DNA of 64,000 nt. Origin: Streptomyces olivochromogenes. Its GTDB lineage: Bacteria; Actinomycetota; Actinomycetes; Streptomycetales; Streptomycetaceae. The stretch's first letter is position 1. Each line of letters opens with the position of its first letter. Below, one piece after another: positions 41,183 through 47,728 of this stretch. The notes under the pieces are model-generated. The model made no database searches. It was not told the DNA's origin and saw nothing but the letters and a program-made list of their open reading frames with translations. A program made the position numbers and the translations under genes. The stretch lies in assembly GCF_021538895.1 (NCBI RefSeq), contig NZ_JADDRL010000007.1:62001-126000 (forward strand). The letters run 5' to 3'.

Positions 41183-42456
41183 GACGTCCGCTCGCACGCG
41201 GAGGCGACGGTGCGCCGGAACCAGTTCGTCTGGTCCGCGACGTCCAGGTCGAGAACCTTGCCCACCCGCGCGCGCAGCAGCTCCCGCTTCCGCGCGGTGA
41301 AGTCGGGTTCGGTGGACAGGCGCCGGAGGTAGACATCGCCCTGGCCGACCTTCATGGACACCCAGTAGTAGACGAGGCGGGCGGGCTCCGTCGCGGGCGG
41401 CGCACACTCGAAGCGAACCGCCGCGCGGGCGACCTGGTAGGGCGTCGTACCCGCCGCGTGGCTCTCGCCGAGCGGGAAGTGCCAGTCGGTGGTCGTGGAC
41501 GGCGCCGGGTACCGCACCGCGGCGAGCGTGTCCGTCAACGTGGCGGGGTGGGCGTCGATACCCGCTTTCCGGAGCTTTCGCAGGGCGGCCGTCACCTCTT
41601 CGCGCAAGGCGGGGAGTTCTGCGGCGTAGGCCGAGGGGGTGCAGATGCGCGGGCTGCCGTTCGTGCAGGACATCGATCCGTGACCCGTGCTCCGGGGCCC
41701 GATGTAGCTCCAGTCCTTGACGATGGCGTACCCGCCGCCGAAGCACGCCAGCGCCAGCGCCCCGGCGAGGGCGGCGCGCAACCACGGCCGGGGTATCCCC
41801 GACCAGAGCAGGGCCACCGCCGCGGCGGCGCCGACGCCCACGAGCAGGGGTGCCGCGATGGCCGGCGCGGTCGGCAGTTCGCCGAACAGCAGCCTGCCCG
41901 GGTAGAGGCTGGTGAGATGCCGGGGCCAGGCGACGGTGAGTCCTGTGGACCAGCCCAGGGCCAGGAAGTCGAGGACCGCGATCACCGGAACCGCCGCGAT
42001 GTGCCGGATCGCGACTCCCCAGCCGAACCCGATCACCGCATGGGCCGCGCAGAGCAGCATGGCGAACACCACGAGTCCGGCTCCCGGCACATCCAGCGGG
42101 GTTCCCGTCTGGATCAGCCCGCACAGGACGGGAAGGAGCAGGACCAGCCAGGCCAGCGCGACCACAGGGACGAGGCTGTGCGCGGCGATGGCGTAGCGGG
42201 AGCGCACGGCGCCCCATTGCCAGACGTCCGCGTTGCCGAGCTTGCGTGCCTCCCAGGCACCCAGCGCCGCGGCGACCGCGTAGGCCACGGGTATCAGGTT
42301 GCGCAGCACCGCGTCGACGACGGTGGGCGCGTAGTCGATCGGATCGAGCCGCAGGTCGGATGTGATGTCCGTGAAGTAATAGGCGAGCACGAGCAGCAGG
42401 ACGACGGGTGACACCCACAGCGCGCTGCTGGACCGGATTCGGGCGAGCGGTTTCAA
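41179..42456 (-). CDS. DUF7224-like membrane protein, ABC operon
   Basis: A 425-aa protein if started at TTG 42456, behind GAGGAA at 6 nt; an in-frame ATG at 42504 would add sixteen Pro-rich residues. The first 270 residues hold about eight hydrophobic segments. The last 150 residues are outside the hydrophobic core and start with a Cys pair (MSCTNGSPRICTPSAYAAEL), then a helical region. I recall this form as a DUF7224-type domain, function unknown. It is translationally coupled to the smaller membrane protein. Confidence 0.7.
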   Translation of the reverse strand: MKPLARIRSSSALWVSPVVLLLVLAYYFTDITSDLRLDPIDYAPTVVDAVLRNLIPVAYAVAAALGAWEARKLGNADVWQWGAVRSRYAIAAHSLVPVVALAWLVLLLPVLCGLIQTGTPLDVPGAGLVVFAMLLCAAHAVIGFGWGVAIRHIAAVPVIAVLDFLALGWSTGLTVAWPRHLTSLYPGRLLFGELPTAPAIAAPLLVGVGAAAAVALLWSGIPRPWLRAALAGALALACFGGGYAIVKDWSYIGPRSTGHGSMSCTNGSPRICTPSAYAAELPALREEVTAALRKLRKAGIDAHPATLTDTLAAVRYPAPSTTTDWHFPLGESHAAGTTPYQVARAAVRFECAPPATEPARLVYYWVSMKVGQGDVYLRRLSTEPDFTARKRELLRARVGKVLDLDVADQTNWFRRTVASACERTS

Positions 42457-42532
42457 GGGGTTCCTCGTGGGGCTCGGGACGGGCTGAGGCGCGGCGTGCC
42501 CCACGGGGCAGCGCCGCGCCTCGGACCGAAGG

Positions 42533-42970
42533 TCAGCTGTCGGCCTTGGTGGTGTCGACGTAGACCGACTTCACGTTGAGGAGGCAGCAGCTCCCGCCCT
42601 GACCGACCTTGGAGGTCTCGAAGTAGAAGTCCGGCTCGGTGGGCAGCCCGGTCCACTCACCGTTGCTCGTGTAGGAGGCGCCGTTGAAGCAGTTGGTGAA
42701 GGTCTTGGAGCCGTAGTAGTCGTTGGACGACAGCGCGTCGTAGTCCCACAGCTGGACGACGACCTGCTTCGTGGTGGCGTACTGAGCCGTGCACCCGGTG
42801 AACTGGACCTGGCTGTAGCTCTCGTCGGCCCAGGTGCGGGAGGTGTCGCCGTCCGTCCAAGAGTTGATGTAGCTCGACCAGTTGGCCCAGGCGCCCGGCG
42901 CCGCGGCAAGAACGGCGGCGGCGGCCAGGCCGGCCACGGTGGAGACGCGCTTGATTGATGTGCCCGACAT
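42533..42970 (-). CDS. Small secreted protein heading the ABC operon
   Basis: A 145-aa preprotein. ATG 42970 follows GGGGAA; the signal peptide (SIKRVSTVAGLAAAAVLAAAPGAWA) ends with AxA before NWSSY. The mature part of about 115 residues is rich in Tyr, Ser, Asp and Trp and has Cys at several places, including a CC pair (GQGGSCCLLNVKSVYVD), suggesting disulfides. No enzyme motif is seen. A good promoter (43036-43065) precedes it and the DUF7224 gene starts about 75 nt after its stop. Confidence 0.78.
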   Translation of the reverse strand: MSGTSIKRVSTVAGLAAAAVLAAAPGAWANWSSYINSWTDGDTSRTWADESYSQVQFTGCTAQYATTKQVVVQLWDYDALSSNDYYGSKTFTNCFNGASYTSNGEWTGLPTEPDFYFETSKVGQGGSCCLLNVKSVYVDTTKADS

Positions 42971-43035
42971 ACGGGTTCCCCAGTCCTCCACCCGGCGCCA
43001 TGCTTTCCATGATCACTTCCGGGTGGATCGGCGGG

Positions 43036-43065
43036 AACCTACTGTTTAAATGATCTTTACGTCAA
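43036..43065 (-). promoter_or_regulatory. Promoter of the secreted protein-ABC operon
   Basis: On the minus strand TTGACG (43065-43060), 18 nt, TAGGTT (43041-43036). This is near the vegetative consensus, in a locally AT-rich stretch. The start would give a leader of about 60 nt. Confidence 0.6.
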
Positions 43066-43162
43066 CTTTCAGCCAGCGTGGCTTGTTGTTTGGCTACCGT
43101 TTGCCGTGATGAGGGGGTGTTGATCACGGTGGGGCTCGGCTCTGCCCCCCCCACCGGACGCC

Positions 43163-43777
43163 TCCGTCACGCGCGGCGATCACCGGGTCGCCTCCACCGG
43201 TGACGTGTACCGGGAGCACTTCGTGCTCAACAGTGCCCGCACGGGCGGCTCCTGGACCGACACGAAGATCTTCACCGGCTGGAAGACCCGCACCCGGATC
43301 ATCGCGCCGGGCGACGTCACCGGCGACTACCTGCCCGACCTCCTGTCGGTGGACTCCGGCGGGACCATGTGGATCTACCCCGGCAAGGGCAACGGCACCT
43401 TCGGCGCCCGCTTCTCCGTGCGCACCGGCTGGAACCAGTACAACTCCGTGCGCGGTCACGGCGATTTCACCGGTGACGGCAGGGCCGACCTGCTCGCCCG
43501 CCAGGCCGGCACCGGCGACCTGTACCTGTACAAGGGCACCGGCAAGACCGGCTCCGCGGCCTTCTCCTCCCGGATCAAGGTGCGCAGCGCCTGGACCGGC
43601 TACAACGCCTTCGACGCGGTCGGCGACATCAGCGGCGACGGCATCGCCGACTTCCTGGCCCGCACCCCCGGCGGCACGCTCTACCTCTACAAGGGCACCG
43701 CCAAGGCCACCAGCGAGATCTTCGCCCCGCGGGTATCGGTCGGCAACGGCTTCCAGTACTACGACATCTGGGGCTGA
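43163..43777 (+). pseudogene. C-terminal fragment of a secreted FG-GAP/VCBS repeat protein
   Basis: The frame is open from before 43163 (TRGDHRVASTGDVYREHF) to TGA 43777, with a first start codon only at GTG 43205. It encodes three FG-GAP-type blades with calcium-loop motifs: PGDVTGDYLPDLLSVDSGG, HGDFTGDGRADLLARQAGTGDLYLYKG and VGDISGDGIADFLARTPGGTLYLYKG. Full proteins have a signal peptide, often an enzyme or peptidase domain, and more blades; here the front is missing and no ribosome binding site is present. It lies 40 nt from the first tRNA-Cys att copy, so integration or deletion events at that site may have cut it. Confidence 0.6.
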
Positions 43778-43817
43778 GAACCACAGGTGAGCGAGGCATT
43801 TTGCCTGCTCGGAGTAG

Positions 43818-43861
43818 TGGAGGCCGTGGCGGGAATCGAACCCGCGTAACCCGCTTTGCAG
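43818..43861 (-). repeat. att copy 1: 3' end of tRNA-Cys (44 nt)
   Basis: On the minus strand it reads the anticodon loop CTGCAAA (GCA, Cys), stem GCGGG, variable TTAC, T-arm GCGGGTTCGATTCCCGC, acceptor CACGGCC and TCCA. The 5' half of a tRNA is absent, so this is not a working gene but an attachment-site copy. It is identical to 46416-46459. Confidence 0.85.
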
Positions 43862-44243
43862 TCTACTCACGCAGCCAGGGACTCGTACCGAGTCTGACCA
43901 GGCTCGCCCCCTCGGTCAAGCGGCTCAGATGAGGTGAGGTGACTTACCCAACAGCGGGCACTGACGGCCGTACGGGAGACTCCGGCAACGAGGTATATTT
44001 GGACACGTTGTTCGGGCCGCTCCGAGAGCGGTAGCCCCATCTGGTCCGTGACATACAGCGGGCAGGGCTCTTCAAGTCGAACGTGACAAAGGAAATGAGA
44101 CAGAGACAGGAAATGACCATGGAAGGCCAGAGGTTTGGCCGGACGCGGTATGTCTCTGTGCATGCCCGAGCCGGTCGGTAATACCCGGTTCGAGCAACCC
44201 GCACGGACCGGTCCCATCGAGTAGTTGGGAAGCCGGAGACGGG

Positions 44244-44393
44244 ATGAAGAAGCTGTTCAAGATCCTTGGCGTGGTGAGCGCTGTCTTGCTGGGGATCGCT
44301 ATCGTGGCTCACGATCTGAGCACGGCGACAACTCTGACGCTTAACTCCTTCGCTGAGATTCGCGACGCATGGAGGCAGTTCAGCACCGAGTAG
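44244..44393 (+). CDS. Small membrane peptide, 49 aa
   Basis: GGAG stands 6 nt before ATG 44244. The peptide MKKLFKILGVVSAVLLGIAI continues with a Thr-rich segment and ends RDAWRQFSTE. A charged start and one hydrophobic helix suggest a membrane-inserted micropeptide. An 18-bp hairpin terminator follows 60 nt later. Function unknown; it could be an exclusion or immunity peptide of the element. Confidence 0.55.
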   Translation: MKKLFKILGVVSAVLLGIAIVAHDLSTATTLTLNSFAEIRDAWRQFSTE

Positions 44394-44453
44394 CCGACTC
44401 TGGGAGCCGTGTCTCTGTAGAGATCGTTCACGCGCTACCCGACACCAGAACGT

Positions 44454-44515
44454 GCAAGAAGCCTCGCTGCGACCTGGAACGCCCCGATGGCGGTCCGCGT
44501 AGCGGGGCTTCTTGC
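44454..44515. terminator. Bidirectional terminator between the small membrane gene and the GntR gene
   Basis: An 18-bp stem (GCAAGAAGCCTCGCTGCG / CGTAGCGGGGCTTCTTGC, two G-U pairs) with a 26-nt loop between convergent genes. Confidence 0.7.
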
Positions 44516-44531
44516 TGGGCAGAGAAGCACG

Positions 44532-44759
44532 TCAGCTCTTGGAGACGAACGACCCTTGCCCGAGCACGGTGTAGAGCCTGCCCTCTTCCCTGAGAGCCGC
44601 TACGGCTTTCTGGACGGTCGACGGAGCTACGTCCAGCTCGGTAGCAAGCTCCACCACGGCAGGGAATCGCTCCCCAGGGGCGTATGTACCTGAGTCCAGC
44701 CGTCGGCGTAGCTCAGCAGCAACCTGAGGCCATACGGGCTTGCTGCGGTCAAGATCCAT
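44532..44759 (-). CDS. Short GntR-family regulator (DNA-binding domain only)
   Basis: A 75-aa protein from ATG 44759. It consists almost only of the GntR winged helix: MDLDRSKPVWPQVAAELRRRLDSGTYAPGERFPAVVELATELDVAPSTVQKAVAALREEGRLYTVLGQGSFV. There is no effector domain. Such short GntR proteins usually repress transfer and excision functions of actinomycete elements (KorSA type). It is divergent from the 101-aa gene, with a palindrome between them. Confidence 0.85.
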   Translation of the reverse strand: MDLDRSKPVWPQVAAELRRRLDSGTYAPGERFPAVVELATELDVAPSTVQKAVAALREEGRLYTVLGQGSFVSKS

Positions 44760-44779
44760 ACAACCGAGCATCCGTGAGT

Positions 44780-44820
44780 ACGCGCATTCACGCGACCGCG
44801 TATACGCGTATGCGCGTATC
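44780..44820. promoter_or_regulatory. Operator cluster between the GntR gene and its divergent neighbour
   Basis: CGCGTATACGCG (44797-44808) is a perfect 12-bp palindrome. It is flanked by related half-sites: ACGCGCATTCACGCG before it and TATGCGCGTAT after it. It is the obvious binding site for the adjacent short GntR repressor. Confidence 0.55.
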
Positions 44821-44889
44821 CTCGGCCGAGGAAGGACCCCCGCGACAGGGCGAACTGTCCGGGGGCGTGACCGACTGCTAGGAGTCGAT

Positions 44890-45195
44890 ATGGCAGAGCG
44901 TAGCGTCGTACGGCTGTTGCCCTGGAGCGGACCAGAGGGGAAGCGGGCACACCTGATCACTGACGGAAGCCCAACCATGCTGTCTCTGCTGGCAGACAGG
45001 ATCGAGAGCCAGCAGATCGAAACGGCAACCGTCATCGTGGAGTTGGCACGACCCATGGTCGGAGAGGAAGCCAAGCTGACGGCAGATGAGCTGAGGTGGA
45101 TTGCCAGCCGTCTCATCGAGAGCCTGACGGACGTACTGCACATCGCTGAGAGCCGGGGGCAGAGGATTCCCGACTACGAGGAGAGCGGGGAGTAG
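44890..45195 (+). CDS. Hypothetical 101-aa protein beside the GntR regulator
   Basis: ATG 44890 follows GGAG at 6 nt. The protein (MAERSVVRLLPWSGPEGKRAHLITDGSPTMLSLLADRIE...) is soluble and helical and ends ESRGQRIPDYEESGE. I recall similar proteins paired with short GntR regulators in Streptomyces genomes, function unknown. A terminator hairpin stands just behind. Confidence 0.7.
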   Translation: MAERSVVRLLPWSGPEGKRAHLITDGSPTMLSLLADRIESQQIETATVIVELARPMVGEEAKLTADELRWIASRLIESLTDVLHIAESRGQRIPDYEESGE

Positions 45196-45211
45196 CAGTC
45201 ATCCCTCAGGA

Positions 45212-45246
45212 AGCCCCTGGATACCTCTGTACGGCGTCCAGGGGCT
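45212..45246 (+). terminator. Terminator after the 101-aa gene
   Basis: AGCCCCTGGA pairs perfectly with TCCAGGGGCT across a 15-nt loop, followed by CTCTCT. Confidence 0.7.
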
Positions 45247-45317
45247 CTCTCGTATCCGTTCCTCTGTTATCCCTCAAGTCAGGGTCCAACGGGCTTGCTA
45301 CTGGGGATCCTTGGTCC

Positions 45318-45905
45318 ATGTCGCTTCCAGTTATCGCGATCATCATTGCGTCCGTCAGTGCGGTGTTCACCGGGTCCAACATGGTCATCTCTGCGTTGAC
45401 CTACCGTCGCGTAAGGCCACGAGTCGAAGTCGACTCCAGGTGGGGACTGCTAGGAGACTTTGAACGCCCCAGGAAGGGCAAGAACACTTTCGGTTTCCGT
45501 CTGCACGTCAAGAATCTCAGCCCCACAGCCGCCAAGGTGGAGAGCGTCTACGTGGTGGGCTGGATGCCGCTGCGTTATCCACTCAAGAAGATGTTTCGCA
45601 AACCTTGGCCAAAGAGGCGCGTTCCGGTCCGCCAAGAGATCAAAATCCCCCGCGTTGGGGCTACACGCCCCGCCAAGGCGCCGAACATGGAGCTTCCAGC
45701 CTTTGGCGGATTGAACTGGGAGATTCCGTATGACTTCGAAACCACTTCACCTCCCCCTGGCTGGGGCTCAGTGACGGTCGTAGTGCGGCTGACTAACGGT
45801 GAAGAGGTACATGGGAAGCGGATCTCTCGCAGCGCGCTGGGCGACCAGATCAACAGGATCAACGGCTACTACCCGGAACTCGGGCTGTCATCTCCATCCG
45901 TGTGA
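45318..45905 (+). CDS. Hypothetical membrane-anchored protein, element 1
   Basis: A 195-aa protein. One N-terminal helix (LPVIAIIIASVSAVFTGSNMVISALTY) is followed by a basic cytosolic domain with alternating strands (VEVDSRWGLLGD ... FGFRLHVKNLSPTAAKVESVYVVGWM ... GSVTVVVRLTNGEEVHGKRIS), compatible with an immunoglobulin-like fold. The function is unknown. Position in the cargo of a defunct element makes an exclusion or defence role conceivable, without direct evidence. Confidence 0.6.
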   Translation: MSLPVIAIIIASVSAVFTGSNMVISALTYRRVRPRVEVDSRWGLLGDFERPRKGKNTFGFRLHVKNLSPTAAKVESVYVVGWMPLRYPLKKMFRKPWPKRRVPVRQEIKIPRVGATRPAKAPNMELPAFGGLNWEIPYDFETTSPPPGWGSVTVVVRLTNGEEVHGKRISRSALGDQINRINGYYPELGLSSPSV

Positions 45906-46006
45906 CGGGTGGTTCTTTTTCCGTAAGCGGAATCACTCCATCTCGTTTGTCAGTGCCTCATGGGACAGTCATGGCTCAAGCAATCGACGTCCCATGAGGA
46001 GGAAGC

Positions 46007-46216
46007 ATTGACAAGCCAGCACGTAAGAGGGCCGACAAGCTGAAAGCAGGGGATCACCTGAAGCTCTGGAACGGTAAGACCGTGGAAGTGCTCTCGATAG
46101 AGTCAGCAACCAACCAGGTGGGGGGGAAGTGTCTGATCCTGAGTCTGTACAAGATGCCTAAGATGGTTGTGAAGACATGGCGGATTGTGGAAATGCATTA
46201 TCCAGCCCCCCAGTGA
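46007..46216 (+). CDS. Small protein with an apparent ATT start codon
   Basis: A strong GGAGGA at 45998-46003 stands 3-4 nt before ATT 46007. From there the frame IDKPARKRADKLKAGDHLKLWNGKTVEVLSIE runs 69 codons to TGA 46216. An in-frame TGA at 45995-45997 closes the frame upstream, and the nearest ATG (45994) is in another frame and stops after five codons. The peptide is basic and beta-rich (GDHLKLWNGKTVEVLSIES, GGKCLILSLYKMPKMVVKTWRIVE), like small SH3-type folds. ATT starts are known for infC; a mutated ATG is the alternative. Confidence 0.5.
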   Translation: MDKPARKRADKLKAGDHLKLWNGKTVEVLSIESATNQVGGKCLILSLYKMPKMVVKTWRIVEMHYPAPQ

Positions 46217-46371
46217 CCCCGAGCCGGCCGACCCCGGAGAATGGCCCGCAAAGGCGCCTGTGTGCCCCCCTGAGCGCCTATCTGCTGCGCCTGGTCCCGA
46301 GTTGCCAGAGGAGCAATCGGAGGCTCTCAGGGAGGCATAGAGCTTCCAGCCCTATAGGGGATAATAAAGAG

Positions 46372-46399
46372 TTCCCTTATGGTTAATTCCGTAAGGGAA
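46372..46399. terminator. AT-rich hairpin before att copy 2
   Basis: TTCCCTTA / TAAGGGAA, perfect 8-bp arms with a 12-nt loop, 17 nt before the second att copy. Its low GC stands out. Confidence 0.4.
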
Positions 46400-46415
46400 A
46401 GGTCAGAGACTGTTT

Positions 46416-46459
46416 TGGAGGCCGTGGCGGGAATCGAACCCGCGTAACCCGCTTTGCAG
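46416..46459 (-). repeat. att copy 2: 3' end of tRNA-Cys (44 nt)
   Basis: It is identical over 44 nt to 43818-43861 and again lacks the tRNA 5' half. It is continued by block A of a 150-bp duplication that recurs behind att copy 3. Confidence 0.85.
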
Positions 46460-46597
46460 GTTTGTCCGGGCTCGTCAGGGCATGATCCGGACTCGTTCAC
46501 CGGCGTTCAGCCCCGTACGGACGGCGTGGTCGCAGGGCAGGGTGAACGGCTCAGGACGGCCGTGTACGGCGATGAACGAGACGGAAACTGAGACGGG
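46449..46597. repeat. Duplicated element-end block A
   Basis: From CCGCTTTGCAGG to AACTGAGACGGG this block aligns with 47353-47502 with scattered differences. Shared runs include AGGTTTGTCCGGG, GTTCAG, and ATGAACGAGACGGAAACTGAGACGGG split by few changes. It is probably the region next to attP in two related elements. Confidence 0.75.
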
Positions 46598-47352
46598 AGC
46601 CCCGCACTCTGATGGCCGAGTTGCCATGACAATGTCCGGCCAAGATCAGCTGCCGAGTAGCTCCCGAGCAACTTTGGCGAAGTTGTTAACCGCCCGCGTT
46701 GCAACACTCCTAGCGTCCTTCGCCTGCACCAACGCCTCCTCCTTGGCCTTGTCCTCAAGGCCGGGCTTGAGGTAATCCTGCCTCGCGTTACGGAAGTCCT
46801 GTACCGCCCGCCTGGCCTCCTCTGATGCCTTGATCACTTCGCGCGGACCCTCCACTGCCACCAAGCTCTGGGAGTACAACACCTCGTAGAGTGATGATCG
46901 TGTCTCGGACCGGTACCTGTTCCAGGGGTCCCCATCCACCCCCCATTGGCTGTCGTCCTCTGGGTCAGTCACGATCCTGTTGAGTGCCTTCAGGCACGCT
47001 GTCAGGAAGCTTGCGTACGCCTCCCTACGTGTCTTACGCACGTCTAGCTTTGCTTTGGCGTGACGGTCCTTCTCGGCCTCTTCAGCAGCGTGCTTGAGGT
47101 TGCGCTTAGCAACGGAGCTGGTGATCAGTGCAGCCAGGGCCGCTGCCAGCAGGGTGGCCACAGCGGTGATCAGCGAGACGGTGATCAGCGTGGCCGGGGA
47201 AACTCCACTCTTCATCGATCCCCCGAGTTGTGATTGAGCTTGGGGATCAGCTTGGCGACCTCCCGTCCGACGCGGTGACGAATTGAAGAAGTTGAGAGGT
47301 ATGCAAGCTCTCCCAGAGGCTGACAGGAGTGGTCAAACTGGGTGGTGCGCAG
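46460..47352. mobile_element. Remnant integrative element 2
   Basis: It lies between att copy 2 and the partial att copy 3. Apart from the duplicated end block it carries one gene, a membrane-anchored coiled-coil protein. No recombination or transfer genes remain. Confidence 0.5.
46646..47215 (-). CDS. Membrane-anchored coiled-coil protein, element 2
   Basis: A 189-aa protein. One N-terminal helix (LITVSLITAVATLLAAALAALI) leads into a long charged coiled coil (KRNLKHAAEEAEKDRHAKAKLDVRKTRREAYASFL) and further helices with SEEARRAVQDFRNARQDYL. No enzyme motif is present. It is the only gene of its remnant element and lies next to the att site, as the OLD nuclease does in the next element, so it may be cargo for exclusion or defence. 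Confidence 0.65.
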   Translation of the reverse strand: MKSGVSPATLITVSLITAVATLLAAALAALITSSVAKRNLKHAAEEAEKDRHAKAKLDVRKTRREAYASFLTACLKALNRIVTDPEDDSQWGVDGDPWNRYRSETRSSLYEVLYSQSLVAVEGPREVIKASEEARRAVQDFRNARQDYLKPGLEDKAKEEALVQAKDARSVATRAVNNFAKVARELLGS

Positions 47353-47502
47353 CCGCTTTGCAGGTTTGTCCGGGTTGGTCAGAGCATGGTCCGGACGTGT
47401 TCGTGTGCGTTCAGTCCCGTACTGACGCTGCGTCCGGTGTTGCACAGCGAACGGTCCTGGACGGCCTCGTACGGTCATGAACGAGACGGAAACTGAGACG
47501 GG
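47353..47502. repeat. Duplicated element-end block B with partial att copy 3
   Basis: It starts with 11 nt of the tRNA-Cys att sequence and aligns with block A (46449-46597). The tRNA T-arm and acceptor parts are missing to its left, so this junction is damaged or the crossover core is only this short stretch. Confidence 0.7.
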
Positions 47503-47536
47503 TGCGGCCTCACTTGAGGCCGCACCCGTCTCAGTT
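47491..47536. terminator. 22-bp perfect hairpin at the AICE left end
   Basis: The arms 47491-47512 and 47515-47536 pair without mismatch across a 2-nt loop (left arm begins AACTGAGACGGG). It is the strongest stem in the window. In the excised circle it would lie just behind int and attP, suited to stop int transcription, and in the chromosome it insulates the cargo gene. Confidence 0.8.
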
Positions 47537-47728
47537 CACCGTGGTCAACGGGGCGGAGGGGCGAGCTCCCTTCCTGCCTCAGGCACTGGCGCGTAGCCGC
47601 GGTGGGCATGAGCGTCGCCAGCGGGTTCTCGGATGAAGTTCACAGTCCTCACCACCACAGACGTCGATCTGTACCACCATGGTCTACAAGCTGACCGCAC
47701 CTCCGTATTCTCTTCCGGGAGTGAGAAC

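Larger units (their letters stand above)
43862..46415. mobile_element. Remnant integrative element 1 (no integrase left)
   Basis: The segment lies between two identical 44-nt tRNA-Cys 3' ends. It holds a small membrane gene, a short GntR regulator, a 101-aa protein, a membrane-anchored protein and a 69-aa gene, but no int, xis, rep or tra. Codon use is less GC-biased than in the chromosome. The first 380 nt (43862-44243) show no gene I can support. Confidence 0.6.

Noticed and set aside
39867-41336. Long form of the ABC ATPase (489 aa)
   Set aside because: The extra residues overlap the membrane-protein gene out of frame; ATG 40598 has a good ribosome binding site and starts the ATPase fold.
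43818-43893. Complete tRNA-Cys gene at the first att copy
   Set aside because: The 5' acceptor strand GGCCGTG, D-arm and 5' anticodon stem are not found next to the 3' half here or at 46416.
43867-44217. 116-aa minus-strand frame next to att copy 1
   Set aside because: No ribosome binding site, no domain and mixed composition; treated as gene-free.
46177-46386. 69-aa frame before att copy 2
   Set aside because: It overlaps the better supported small gene and consists of Pro/Arg/Ser-rich sequence without a ribosome binding site.
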